Below are positions 1-7,457 of a stretch of 33,634 nucleotides of DNA, in pieces. The notes under the pieces were generated by a model, which saw only the letters and a list, made by a program, of their open reading frames with translations, was not told where the DNA came from and searched no databases. Each line of letters begins with the position of its first letter. Position 1 is the first letter of the stretch. The DNA comes from Chloroflexota bacterium (GTDB taxonomy: Bacteria > Chloroflexota > Anaerolineae > Promineifilales > Promineifilaceae), in contig JAKQCM010000326.1 in assembly GCA_029559155.1 (NCBI GenBank), positions 1 to 33,634 on the forward strand. The letters are read 5' to 3'. The position numbers were made by a program, and so were the translations under genes.

Positions 1-2
1 CT

Positions 3-983
3 CTAGCTCATCGTAAGGGCCATGACCGCTTTTTGGGCGTGCAGGCGGTTTTCAGCTTCATCGAAGACGACGGAGTGACGGCCGTCCAGCACAGAGCTGG
101 CTACTTCAATATCACGGTCGGCCGGCAGCGGGTGCATGTAGATCACATCATCTTTGCCCAAAGCCATCAATTCGTCATTGACATACCAATCTTTGTATTG
201 ATCCTGAATGCGCTTGCCTTCTTCGGGGTCTTGCGTGGTTAGCAGCGGTCCCCAAGATTTCGCATAAATCACGTCGGCATCCTGGCAAGCTTCTTTCATG
301 TCATGGACAACCTCGAAGCCAGCGTTGTACTTGGCAGCCATCTCACGAGCCTGATCCATAATGTCGGGCATCAGTTCGAATTCCGGCGGATGCGCCAAAA
401 CCACATCCATGCCAAAACGCGGCATCTGCAAAATGAGCGATTGCGGCACGGACATTGGCTTCAGGTAAGAGGAAGCGTATGCCCAAGACACAACCATCTT
501 CTTGCGGCGCAGATTGCGGCCCTTCTTTTCCATGATGGTCATCAGGTCGGCCAGGCATTGATGCGGATGATAAATTTCGTCTTGCATGTTCAACACGGGC
601 ACGCGGGAAGCCTGAGCCACCAGATTCAGGTAGCGGTTGCCAGTGCCATAGGTTACATGGCGGATGGCGATGCCGTCGAAGTAACGGCCGAAAATCTCGC
701 CCATTTCCGTTTCCGTGTCGCCGTGGGAAATCTGGGTGGTACGGCTTTCGATGAAGGCTGCGTGGCCGCCCAACTGCGCCATACCCGCCTCAAAGCTGCC
801 ACGTGTACGTGTGCTGGAGAAGAAGAAAAGCATCGCCAACACCTTGTCGCGCAGCAGCGCGTGCGATTGCCCCAGTCCGCGCTTCATCTTCAAATCCCAA
901 GCCAGTTCCAATACGGTTTCAACTTCTTCTTTTGAAAAGTCCAGATCGCTAATAAAGTCACGACCGCGTAATCCTGTTTGCAT
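3..983 (-). CDS. Knotted-type carbamoyltransferase (YgeW / N-acetylornithine carbamoyltransferase-like)
   Basis: A 326-residue member of the aspartate/ornithine carbamoyltransferase superfamily, which moves the carbamoyl group between carbamoyl phosphate and an amino group. Visible motifs are the carbamoyl-phosphate loop STRTR (residues 57-61), HPHQ (139-142, in place of the usual HPTQ) and HPLPADR (284-290). The segments KKMVVSWAY with SVPQ and AKSWGP resemble YgeW and the acetyl/succinylornithine enzymes more than ordinary ArgF, which would imply a knotted fold. The acceptor substrate cannot be read from the sequence. An AGGAGA ribosome site precedes the ATG. It lies about 80 bp downstream of a second carbamoyltransferase and a GntR regulator on the same strand, so catabolic use (ureido or carbamoyl compounds) is more likely than arginine synthesis; that is inference. 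The stop codon is 2 bp from the window edge, so later operon genes are out of view. Confidence 0.8.
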   Translation of the reverse strand: MQTGLRGRDFISDLDFSKEEVETVLELAWDLKMKRGLGQSHALLRDKVLAMLFFFSSTRTRGSFEAGMAQLGGHAAFIESRTTQISHGDTETEMGEIFGRYFDGIAIRHVTYGTGNRYLNLVAQASRVPVLNMQDEIYHPHQCLADLMTIMEKKGRNLRRKKMVVSWAYASSYLKPMSVPQSLILQMPRFGMDVVLAHPPEFELMPDIMDQAREMAAKYNAGFEVVHDMKEACQDADVIYAKSWGPLLTTQDPEEGKRIQDQYKDWYVNDELMALGKDDVIYMHPLPADRDIEVASSVLDGRHSVVFDEAENRLHAQKAVMALTMS

Positions 984-1002
984 TTCTCAGTCTCCTTATA
1001 TG

Positions 1003-1053
1003 GAGATTGGAGATTAGAGATGAAACAGCTCATAATCTCTAATCTCTAATCTC
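1003..1053. repeat. Heptamer-repeat hairpin between the two carbamoyltransferase genes
   Basis: The left arm (1003-1021) is built of GGAGATT-like heptamers. The right arm (1035-1053) carries three AATCTCT-like heptamers and is its complement over 19 positions with one mismatch, leaving a 13-nt loop. On the minus strand it begins about 8 nt after the stop codon of the upstream gene. It may trim or attenuate the transcript, but there is no clean T-run. Confidence 0.8.
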
Positions 1054-1061
1054 TCTCTTTT

Positions 1062-2015
1062 CTACTCAGTCACACCCATAACCAGGGCTAACAACGCCAT
1101 ACGCATGACAACGCCATTGAAGGCTTCTTGCCAATAGCGGGACCAGCGGGTGATGTCGACGTCGGCCGGGATTTCGTCCATACGCGGCAGGGAGTGCAGC
1201 AGGATGGCGTCCGATTTGGCTTTGTTCGCCAGCAGTTCGCGGGTGATTTTGTAGTTGGAGGGGGTCAGGCCCACATCGCCGCTGCGTTCGTCGCGGGATT
1301 TGGTGTAGTCTGGCTGCACAACCGGCTCGACGAGGATGACGTCGGCGTCGGCAATGGCTTCTTCAACGTGCTCCACTTCGCGGAAATTGAGGTTGTAATT
1401 TTTCAGATCGGCTTTCATTTCGTCGGTTAGCCGCTGGTCGGCGGGGGAGACGAAGGTGATGGGGCAGTCGAATTGGGTGAGGCCGTAGGCCAGGGAGTGC
1501 ATGGTGCGCATCCGCATATCGCCAACAGCCAGCCAGTTCAGGCCGTCGATGCGCCCTTTTTCGCGCATGACTGTGTAGAAATCGGTGAGGATTTGGGTGG
1601 GATGTTCACCCCAGCCGTCGCCGCCGTTAATGATCGGCACACTGGCCCATTTGGCGGCTTCGTGCGGCGCGCCTTGTTGGAAATGGCGCATGACGATGAC
1701 GTCGCCGTAGAATTCCAGCATTTTGACGGTGTCTTTGATGGATTCCTGGTAAAAATCGCCGGCGCGGGTCATTTTGGCGTCGGAGAAGCCGGTGACCTGA
1801 CCGCCGAGGCGGATCATGGCGGCTTCGTGAGCCAGACGGGTGCGGGTGGAGGGCTGATAGAAGGCCGTGACGAGGGTCTTTTCTTTCAGCAAGTCGCTGT
1901 TGCGACGGTTCCGGGCGATGGGTTCCAGCTCTTCGGCAATTTCGAAGACGCGGAAAAACTCGTTACGTTCAAAATCTTTGAGGGACAGAATATCCCGACC
2001 TGCAAAACTTCTCAT
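1062..2015 (-). CDS. Aspartate carbamoyltransferase-like protein (PyrB family)
   Basis: A 317-residue carbamoyltransferase closest to catalytic PyrB. STRTR (56-60), VMRH (108-111), GGDGWGEHPTQ (131-141), GDMRMRTMHSLA and the C-terminal GVVMRMALLAL are all ATCase landmarks, and the length fits a catalytic chain. Two departures suggest specialisation: HSLPR (274-278) replaces the usual HPLPR, and the 80s loop that reaches the neighbouring active site reads AKMTRAGDF rather than the usual Lys-Gly-Glu arrangement. No regulatory chain (pyrI) or other pyrimidine gene is adjacent. Instead it sits between a GntR regulator and a knotted carbamoyltransferase, so it may act in catabolism rather than UMP synthesis. 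An AAGGAG site lies about 7 nt before the ATG. Family membership is secure; aspartate as the substrate is probable, not proven. Confidence 0.8.
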   Translation of the reverse strand: MRSFAGRDILSLKDFERNEFFRVFEIAEELEPIARNRRNSDLLKEKTLVTAFYQPSTRTRLAHEAAMIRLGGQVTGFSDAKMTRAGDFYQESIKDTVKMLEFYGDVIVMRHFQQGAPHEAAKWASVPIINGGDGWGEHPTQILTDFYTVMREKGRIDGLNWLAVGDMRMRTMHSLAYGLTQFDCPITFVSPADQRLTDEMKADLKNYNLNFREVEHVEEAIADADVILVEPVVQPDYTKSRDERSGDVGLTPSNYKITRELLANKAKSDAILLHSLPRMDEIPADVDITRWSRYWQEAFNGVVMRMALLALVMGVTE

Positions 2016-2092
2016 GATATTTCTCCTTTTGAAAGTTTGGGAAACGGCCGTTCCGCTCCCCGTTCAGTGTGACAATTTGGGGAACAATCGCC

Positions 2093-2821
2093 TTACACCG
2101 TTGGCCGCCGAATAAGGCGGAAACGGAGCAAATCATCCCGAAAACAGGATGTCGATTTTAAGATGGGTTCGTTATCGTCGTTGTAGCCAGTTTCATGGAG
2201 GGCGATAATGGGGGTGTGGGGCTGGATATGGAGGATTTTTGCCAGTTCTTCATCAGCTGCCAGCGGCACAATTTCCGACAGGTAGTAGCTGAAGTGTTGA
2301 CGGCCGTTCTCCCACATAAACGCGTATACCGGCATTAAAAAATCCCGTTCTGTATTTGGCCCCTGAATGTGGCGCGTGGGAATATAGTTGTACGCCAGAA
2401 TAACCGGTTGATTGTCGGCCAAAAACAGCTTACGAACCACCAGAATCTCTTCGCCTTCAGCCAGATTCAAGTCGGCGGCCATAGCCGGGTCTGCAATTTG
2501 TGTGGTCACGTCTAAAATGCGCGTCGACGCTTCATACCCGTGCGCCACAAGCATCGCCTCATACGACCAGATTTCGTCCAGGCGCGATTTGATTTGCAAG
2601 CCGGCTTCGTTGACAAACGTGCCCGCCCCCTGCTTACGATACACGACGCCTTCATTTTCCAGCCGGCTCAACGCATCACGGATGGTGGTTCGGCTGACGC
2701 CTAAATCCGCCGCCAGTTCGGTTTCCGAGGGGATACGGCCGTCGGCAAAATGATCATCCAGAATCAACTGTTTGATGTGCGAGCGGGCCTGTTCGGTTAA
2801 GGAGGGCGTGCGTTTTAGCAT
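2093..2821 (-). CDS. GntR-family transcriptional regulator, HutC/UTRA type
   Basis: A 242-residue regulator. The N-terminal winged helix-turn-helix (about residues 8-75) has the GntR signature IPSETELAADLGVSRTTIRDAL followed by the wing GVVYRKQGAGTFV. Residues about 90-240 form a UTRA effector-binding domain (EEILVVRKLFLADNQPVILAYNYIP; C-terminal LKSTSCFRDDLLRFRL). UTRA regulators usually sense a small metabolite of the pathway they control. It is the first gene of a minus-strand group with two carbamoyltransferases, 77 bp ahead of the next, so it most likely controls them and itself. There is no clear Shine-Dalgarno, and the ATG lies only about 10 nt from a candidate -10, so the message may be leaderless or nearly so. 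Confidence 0.88.
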   Translation of the reverse strand: MLKRTPSLTEQARSHIKQLILDDHFADGRIPSETELAADLGVSRTTIRDALSRLENEGVVYRKQGAGTFVNEAGLQIKSRLDEIWSYEAMLVAHGYEASTRILDVTTQIADPAMAADLNLAEGEEILVVRKLFLADNQPVILAYNYIPTRHIQGPNTERDFLMPVYAFMWENGRQHFSYYLSEIVPLAADEELAKILHIQPHTPIIALHETGYNDDNEPILKSTSCFRDDLLRFRLIRRPTV

Positions 2822-2830
2822 TATGGTAAT

Positions 2831-2858
2831 ATCGTACTATCGTATGGTTGTATGACAA
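2831..2858 (-). promoter_or_regulatory. Candidate promoter/operator of the GntR operon
   Basis: Read on the minus strand, TTGTCA and TACGAT are 16 nt apart, just upstream of the regulator ATG. The hexamer ATCGTA occurs twice on the plus strand (2831-2836 and 2839-2844), so a direct repeat overlaps the -10 and could be an operator for the regulator itself. This is inferred from position only. Confidence 0.4.
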
Positions 2859-2910
2859 ATTTTACTGCCATAGACCGACTGCGTCAAGCAAAAATCACCC
2901 CCCACAGGCA

Positions 2911-2949
2911 AAAAAAGAGGAATGTCACCTTTTTCTAGTGACATTCCTC
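2911..2949 (-). terminator. Rho-independent terminator of the zinc-ribbon gene
   Basis: A perfect 12-bp stem (GAGGAATGTCAC with GTGACATTCCTC) and a 9-nt loop. On the minus strand it is followed by six T residues. It ends transcripts coming from the zinc-ribbon gene and insulates the GntR promoter just beyond. Confidence 0.85.
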
Positions 2950-3006
2950 AAGACATCCGGATATGCAAATAGTGTGGATGAGGAGAAATCTGTGGCGGTA
3001 TACTAA

Positions 3007-3071
3007 TGTCGCTCACAGCTTACGGCTTGTGGCTTATGGCCACGACAACCTGTCACGCACCACGCATCACC
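3007..3071. repeat. Two degenerate heptamer arrays downstream of the zinc-ribbon gene
   Basis: On the plus strand, positions 3007-3041 split into five heptamers ending in GCT or GCC (TGTCGCT, CACAGCT, TACGGCT, TGTGGCT, TATGGCC). Positions 3051-3071 split into three heptamers (TGTCACG, CACCACG, CATCACC). They lie just past the stop codon of the minus-strand zinc-ribbon gene. Unlike other arrays in the window, I do not see a long inverted partner. Confidence 0.55.
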
Positions 3072-3095
3072 TAACTCTCACCAGCCTCAAATTCG

Positions 3096-3743
3096 TCACA
3101 CTTTTGCCCCACATTCTCCGCAAAACTTGGCCCCAGGATTCAACTTCGCGCCGCATTCGGTACAATGCGCCTGACTCTGAATTTTCGTGCCGCACTCCGG
3201 GCAAAACTTCAAATTGCCTTCCAGCGGGGCGTTGCAACTTGGGCAGGTTGCGCGGACCCCGGCGCGCCAGCTTTCCTCCTTCAACATTGCCCGGTCATCC
3301 TCAGCCATTTTTGAATGCGCCCAAACTTCCTCTACCGTGCGGCTGGCCTGGGCGGCTGCCATTTCCACGCCCAAATCAGGGGCGCAATTTTTACACAATC
3401 CTTTGCTGTCGTTCCAACAACTTTTGCGGCAAACCCAACCGGAACAGCGCGGGCATTGAATAAAATCGGGTTTTAATTGTTCCATGGCGTCCACAAACGC
3501 GCCATCGTGGGCCTTTTCCCAGGCCGCCGAACGTGCCCGCTCGCCTAAATCGGCCGCCCGCCCAAAAATGCCGCCAAACAAACCATTGGCTGCATCTAAA
3601 GCGTTGGTAACCGTGCCTAATGCCGAAGCCTGGAAACGGGTCCGATAGCCTGTGCCACAGCGGTCACAGTAAAACTCAAATTGAAAACCTTGATTGGTAC
3701 TTAAATCAGAGTAATTGCGGGTGAATTCTATTTTTTGGGTCAT
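3096..3743 (-). CDS. Multi-zinc-ribbon protein of unknown function
   Basis: About 215 residues with several CxxC knuckles: CDRC near the N-terminus, CPRC with CKNC in the middle, and a C-terminal run of CPSC, CPEC, CTEC and CGEC forming two zinc ribbons of the double-zinc-ribbon/DZANK type. The middle (ALDAANGLFGGIFGRAADLGERARSA) is Gly/Ala-rich and could be a membrane-associating or flexible helix. I place the start at the second Met (MTQKIEF) because GGGAGG lies 10 nt upstream of it, whereas the track's first ATG overlaps that Shine-Dalgarno. No catalytic residues are visible. An adaptor or scaffold role is plausible but unproven. It is a single-gene unit with a terminator downstream. Confidence 0.75.
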   Translation of the reverse strand: MTQKIEFTRNYSDLSTNQGFQFEFYCDRCGTGYRTRFQASALGTVTNALDAANGLFGGIFGRAADLGERARSAAWEKAHDGAFVDAMEQLKPDFIQCPRCSGWVCRKSCWNDSKGLCKNCAPDLGVEMAAAQASRTVEEVWAHSKMAEDDRAMLKEESWRAGVRATCPSCNAPLEGNLKFCPECGTKIQSQAHCTECGAKLNPGAKFCGECGAKV

Positions 3744-3854
3744 GAATGCGTGGCCTCCCATCTCATCTTGATTTTTCTCGTCAGTGAAAAACGAGCTATC
3801 CTCAAATTATATGCATTCTGCCGCCTAACAAAAGAGGGATAATGGGCCAAAAAT

Positions 3855-3891
3855 AAAAGCTCTCGGAAACTATTTTCCCGAGAGCTTTTTT
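3855..3891. terminator. Bidirectional-looking terminator downstream of the LysM lipoprotein
   Basis: A 12-bp stem, AAAAGCTCTCGG paired with CCGAGAGCTTTT, with an A-rich left flank and six T residues on the right. It lies 26 bp beyond the stop codon of the minus-strand LysM gene and ahead of the next minus-strand gene. Confidence 0.8.
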
Positions 3892-3916
3892 CTAACCTGT
3901 CAGCTTGAAATCAGGT

Positions 3917-5032
3917 TTAGGGTGTGTTTATCGCTTGCAACGACCAGTCGTCGATAAACCAGCCGTTGTTCGATTGAGCGAAGCGGTTGCGGAACCCGAC
4001 GCCCAGACGCACTGTTCCCGGCTCTGTGAGAGTGAATTCATAGGTGACGGTATTTTTGCGACCGGCCGGCGCTGACTGCCATCCCGTTCCACCGCCATTG
4101 TGAATTATCCGATATTCAGCGGCCAGCGGATCGCCGTTCCAAATTTTTTGGCTGCCATTGTAGCCCGTAACGGCATCCGGGAAGAAGTTGGCGGTGAACC
4201 GGTAGGAACCGGGTTGCAAGGCCACATCGGTGAAAATAGAAAAATTAGTGGGGGCGTCGCCTTTGAAGGCTTTGATGGTGTTTTCGCCATCGAAGAGGAA
4301 GAGGGATTGTTCGGCCGGCGGGATATGGGCGCGGGACAGAACACGGATTTCCGGGCGGTAGAAGCTGCCACCACTACCGGGCGAGAGCGTGTTGGGGCCT
4401 TCGTCTACAGCGAGCTGCCATTGGTTGGGCAGCTGCCATTCCGCCACGCCGTTGAAGAAGTACCAGCCTTCTTCGAAGGAGGGATTGGGGAGTAAGTTGG
4501 CGCCGGCAACGGGGGCAGTGGGCTGCGTTGGATTTTCGGGGGTACCACCGGCGGCCAGTTCGCCATCCCAGCCAGGTATGATCAATTCTTGACCAACGGC
4601 AATGATATTGATGTTGCTCAAGCCGTTGGCGGTGGCGATATCTTCGGCGGCGACGCCTGTTTTACCGGCGATGACGGATAAGGTGTCGCCAGGAACGACG
4701 GTATAGGTGGCGCCGGTTGGCGGCACGGCCGTTGCCGGCACGGCCGTTGGTGCAATCACTTCCACGGTTGGGGTTGGAGGAACGGCCGTGGGCTCTGGCT
4801 GGCTTTCTGGCGTTGCGGTAACAATCACAGCCACTTCTACTTCCACCACTCGCGTCACTTCCACGGGAACTTCAACGGTGGTTTCTTGCGTTACAACACG
4901 AGTTACTTCTACGGTCACGGGTACGTCATTGTTGACGACGCGCGTCACTTCCACTACCTGCGGCTCTGCAGAACAGCTCACCACAGCAACCAATACGAAA
5001 ATCATTAATAAAATCCGAACTTGGTTTCTCAC
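3917..5032 (-). CDS. Secreted lipoprotein with LysM domain and C-terminal beta-sandwich
   Basis: A 371-residue exported protein. The signal peptide ends in a lipobox (VAVVSC, Cys about residue 20), so it is probably lipid-anchored. Residues about 25-75 contain iterated VEVTRVV/VEVPVEVTRVV units, a low-complexity stalk common in Chloroflexota lipoproteins, followed by a Pro/Thr/Ala/Val linker. One LysM repeat follows (YTVVPGDTLSVIAGKTGV...GQELIIP, about 110-152), which binds N-acetylglucosamine polymers such as peptidoglycan. The C-terminal 190 residues (NLLPNPSFEEGW...WFIDDWSLQ) look like a carbohydrate-binding-module beta-sandwich. Start is GTG with AGGA 5 nt upstream. A wall-attached surface protein is the best guess; no catalytic motif is seen. 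Confidence 0.8.
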   Translation of the reverse strand: MRNQVRILLMIFVLVAVVSCSAEPQVVEVTRVVNNDVPVTVEVTRVVTQETTVEVPVEVTRVVEVEVAVIVTATPESQPEPTAVPPTPTVEVIAPTAVPATAVPPTGATYTVVPGDTLSVIAGKTGVAAEDIATANGLSNINIIAVGQELIIPGWDGELAAGGTPENPTQPTAPVAGANLLPNPSFEEGWYFFNGVAEWQLPNQWQLAVDEGPNTLSPGSGGSFYRPEIRVLSRAHIPPAEQSLFLFDGENTIKAFKGDAPTNFSIFTDVALQPGSYRFTANFFPDAVTGYNGSQKIWNGDPLAAEYRIIHNGGGTGWQSAPAGRKNTVTYEFTLTEPGTVRLGVGFRNRFAQSNNGWFIDDWSLQAINTP

Positions 5033-5250
5033 AGATTTCCTAAATCTCCTTCAAACGATGAAACTTTTAGCAAAACATACAACACTATAACGGCGTTGAT
5101 CTTTGGGAAACGCGGCAAATCACGATTCAGCCAGTCAATTCTCCAAAGAGATCGGTTACATTTTTAACAGATACGAACAAGGCAGGAATATTAGCAGATT
5201 TTCCAGCAAGGCCATCATCGAAAGGCCCACGAAATCCCTCTGTCTGAAAC

Positions 5251-5278
5251 AAAAAAAAGGCTGGCTAATAAGCCAACC
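5251..5278 (-). terminator. Terminator of the cold-shock gene
   Basis: On the minus strand GGTTGGCT, a 4-nt loop and AGCCAGCC form an 8-bp stem with one mismatch, followed by eight T residues. It sits about 30 bp after the cold-shock protein stop codon. Confidence 0.8.
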
Positions 5279-5310
5279 CTTTTCTTATCCACAATTTTTT
5301 ATAATTGCGT

Positions 5311-5523
5311 TTAGGCTTTGCGTACCTGAACGGCAGAGGGGCCGCGTGGTCCTTCTTCGATTCCGAATTCAACCCGTTCGCCTTCAGCCAGGCTTTTAAA
5401 ACCTTCAGCCTGAATGGCCGAGTGGTGGACGAATACATCTTTACCACCCTCGCGGGAAATAAAGCCAAAACCTTTTTGGTCACTGAACCATTTCACGGTC
5501 CCGGAAAATCTTTGGTCACTCAT
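5311..5523 (-). CDS. Cold-shock protein (CspA family)
   Basis: A 70-residue single cold-shock domain that binds single-stranded RNA and DNA and melts RNA secondary structure. Both RNA-binding motifs are intact: RNP1 as KGFGFI (about residues 18-23) and RNP2 as VFVHH (about 30-34), with the usual opening GTVKWF. Length and sequence are typical of the family. The gene stands alone between two minus-strand terminators, with an AT-rich leader of roughly 80 nt that could be the regulated 5' UTR seen in many csp genes (inference). An AGGAG lies about 12 nt upstream of the ATG. Which paralogue it represents cannot be told. Confidence 0.95.
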   Translation of the reverse strand: MSDQRFSGTVKWFSDQKGFGFISREGGKDVFVHHSAIQAEGFKSLAEGERVEFGIEEGPRGPSAVQVRKA

Positions 5524-5600
5524 TCTTGTGAAACTCCTATCTAACTTTAAATCTACACGTAAAAATTTTTTACCGGATCATTGTGTCGTCTGTTTGGACA

Positions 5601-5635
5601 AAAAACGCCGCCCAATGTTGTGAGTCTGGGCGGCG
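5601..5635 (-). terminator. Terminator downstream of the conserved EIQ-motif gene
   Basis: A 9-bp perfect stem (CGCCGCCCA with TGGGCGGCG) and a 12-nt loop, followed on the minus strand by five T residues. It lies about 150 bp after the stop of the gene ending at 5782 and upstream of the cold-shock leader. Confidence 0.7.
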
Positions 5636-5781
5636 ATTAATACCAACTTGATCAGAACTTACAATATCCTAGCAAACCAATACTACTCCAGAGGTCTGCG
5701 AAAGTCAAACGGCCGTTTCCGCCCCATGCCATCCCTTTGCCCTTGCTCATCAGAAGTTAACCTTTGCAGCAGGCTGCCGCC

Positions 5782-6456
5782 TTAAAACCGAGTGGTGTAT
5801 AAATTACGCTGCCCTTCTTTGCCTGCTACCGAGAGCGCCTGGATATGTCGCAGGGTATAGGTGATTTTCTGCGCCAGCGCGGGCCGGCAAGGCAGCGCGT
5901 CGGCTAACTGCCGGTTGGTGAAGGGATCTGGCAGATTCGCCGGCAGCAAAGCCAGGAAATCGGCCTTTTCTGTCAGGCTCACCTGGCCTACCACATCCAA
6001 TAGCCGCCGGTCATAAAGACTCCAATGTTTGCGCCGCCAGCTTCCCTGGCCATCATCGCGCCAGATTTCTTCTTCCTGGGTCAACAGCAGGATGATAGAG
6101 AGGTTGGGATGAAGCAGCCAATCGGTCAGGCGGACCAGCTCGCGGAATATATCGCCGGGTTGGCCGCGTTTGGGCGATTTGCGCCGGCTGATGGGGTCGC
6201 CTACGGCCGTTTCCCGCACAATCCACTTCTCCTGAGCAATCGGGTGCAAAATTTGCACGGCATGTTTGGGCAACAGGCGCGCCAGCTTAGGCTTCATGGC
6301 ATACAAGTGGCGCGTCTGGATTTCCAGCAGCAGTTCGCCGCGCACCACGTCTACCACAAACCCATCCACCGCCATCTCAAACTGGTCACCCGGCTGCGCC
6401 GCCCATTCTTTTAACGCTGCATGGAGCGATTTTTCCCCTAATGTACCAATTGACAT
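5782..6456 (-). CDS. Conserved protein of unknown function with nuclease-like EIQ motif
   Basis: About 224 residues from the Met of MSIGTLGEKSLHAALKEW. The track starts 8 codons earlier at a GTG; neither start has a good ribosome site, and I prefer the ATG because the conserved-looking block begins there. The core FEMAVDGFVVDVVRGELLLEIQT has an acidic residue, an Asp, and an E-x-Q on successive predicted strands, the layout of PD-(D/E)XK nuclease-like folds with Gln where Lys is usual. It continues with SRRKSPKRGQPGDIFRELV, a basic conserved patch, and a possible winged-helix-like C-terminus (FTNRQLADALPCRPALAQKITYTLRHIQAL). The resemblance is my reading, not a search. No partner gene is adjacent. 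A DNA-related role is a guess. Confidence 0.6.
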   Translation of the reverse strand: MSIGTLGEKSLHAALKEWAAQPGDQFEMAVDGFVVDVVRGELLLEIQTRHLYAMKPKLARLLPKHAVQILHPIAQEKWIVRETAVGDPISRRKSPKRGQPGDIFRELVRLTDWLLHPNLSIILLLTQEEEIWRDDGQGSWRRKHWSLYDRRLLDVVGQVSLTEKADFLALLPANLPDPFTNRQLADALPCRPALAQKITYTLRHIQALSVAGKEGQRNLYTTRF

Positions 6457-6537
6457 AAACTTTATCGGTGTGACTGCCACTCGTCATCCATCCGGCAATT
6501 GCGAAGTGTCCGAGTAACCGTTCAGGATTCCCTGGCA

Positions 6538-6597
6538 AGACCCCAAGGGTTTGACGCCCAAATAATCCAAATTCTCAGGACCAAACCCTTGGGGTCT
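6538..6597. repeat. Palindromic intergenic element, copy A (AGACCCCAAGGGTTT arms)
   Basis: Arms 6538-6552 and 6583-6597 form a perfect 15-bp inverted repeat around a 30-nt loop. The loop, read on the minus strand, is clearly related to the loops of copies C and D near 22.5 kb (shared core TCCTGRGAATTTRGATT), so this copy lies in the opposite orientation. It occupies the spacer before the methyltransferase and is translated only in the artefactual N-terminus of the track ORF. Confidence 0.9.
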
Positions 6598-6687
6598 GTA
6601 TGGGCGCTTTTCCAATTCGGTTCTGTGGACGACCATCAAAGCACGGCTTCATCCTTTTATAGGCTCTTAGTATACAATCGGCAGTCA

Positions 6688-7365
6688 ATGAGACGAATAC
6701 AAGCATGGAATTCCCTGATTCGCTTTGGCTTTAGGCTGCTGTATAACGAGTTGGCCTGGACGTATGACGTTGTGAGTTGGCTGGTGTCGCTGGGCGAGTG
6801 GCGAGCGTGGCAGCGGGCGGCGCTGCCGTTCGTCGTTGGGCGAGATGTGTTGGAATTGGGGCACGGCCCCGGCCACATGCTGCTGGCTTTACAAAACGCC
6901 AGATTTGACGCCATCGGGCTGGACTTATCGCCGGCCATGGGGCGATTGGCCCAAACGCGCACCCAATGCACAGTTCCGTTGGCGCGAGGGCGTGGGCAAG
7001 ATTTGCCGTTTGGCACGGCCGTTTTCGACACCGTTCTGGCCACTTTTCCCACCGAATACATTGTCGATCCGGCCACATTGGCGGCCGTAGCCAGGGTTTT
7101 GCGGGAAAACGGCCGTTTCGTCATCGTGCCAGAAGGGCATCTCACCGGGCGCGGTCCGCTGCGCAGTGTCATCACCTGGCTGTTTGCCATCACCGGCCAA
7201 CGGCCGTCTGTCGCACAGCCAGTTTGGTCAGTGGAGGCGGTCTGGCAGCCGTATCTGACGCGGTTTTCAGCCGCCGGGTTTCAAGTGCAGTTCCGGCAAA
7301 TCAACCTCGCGCGCAGCCAGGTGACGGTGATCGTGGCCGCAAAAACGCCTGAGCAAGGGATGTGA
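6688..7365 (+). CDS. Class I SAM-dependent methyltransferase
   Basis: A 225-residue Rossmann-fold methyltransferase that would use S-adenosylmethionine. Motif I is VLELGHGPGHMLLAL, the acidic end of strand 2 is AIGLDLS, and ARGRGQDLPFGTAVFDTVLATFP matches the post-I and motif IV region of the Methyltransf_11/UbiE-like group. The substrate is unknown; small-molecule or quinone and lipid methylation are all possible. The track ORF begins at 6499, but its first 63 residues run through the palindromic repeat element, so I start at the ATG of MRRIQAW. No strong Shine-Dalgarno is seen there, so the exact start is uncertain. It is followed 92 bp later by lspA on the same strand. Confidence 0.8.
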   Translation: MRRIQAWNSLIRFGFRLLYNELAWTYDVVSWLVSLGEWRAWQRAALPFVVGRDVLELGHGPGHMLLALQNARFDAIGLDLSPAMGRLAQTRTQCTVPLARGRGQDLPFGTAVFDTVLATFPTEYIVDPATLAAVARVLRENGRFVIVPEGHLTGRGPLRSVITWLFAITGQRPSVAQPVWSVEAVWQPYLTRFSAAGFQVQFRQINLARSQVTVIVAAKTPEQGM

Positions 7366-7457
7366 AACGGCCGTGCCGCCCCTTCCCCACTCGCGCAAAG
7401 ACCTCAGCCCTGGTAAAATGCCCGCGCATAATCGCACAAAAGGTTTAAAGAGTCTTT

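Noticed and set aside
303-935. 210-residue plus ORF over the first carbamoyltransferase
   Set aside because: Antisense shadow; no recognisable domain, and the minus-strand gene has all family motifs.
4725-4789. Closely spaced ACGGCCGT copies considered as a local tandem repeat or binding array
   Set aside because: They encode the Ala/Val/Pro/Thr linker of the LysM lipoprotein and are part of the window-wide motif excess, not a separate element.
6499-6687. N-terminal 63 residues of the track methyltransferase ORF
   Set aside because: They translate the palindromic repeat element and spacer; the methyltransferase fold starts after the Met at 6688.
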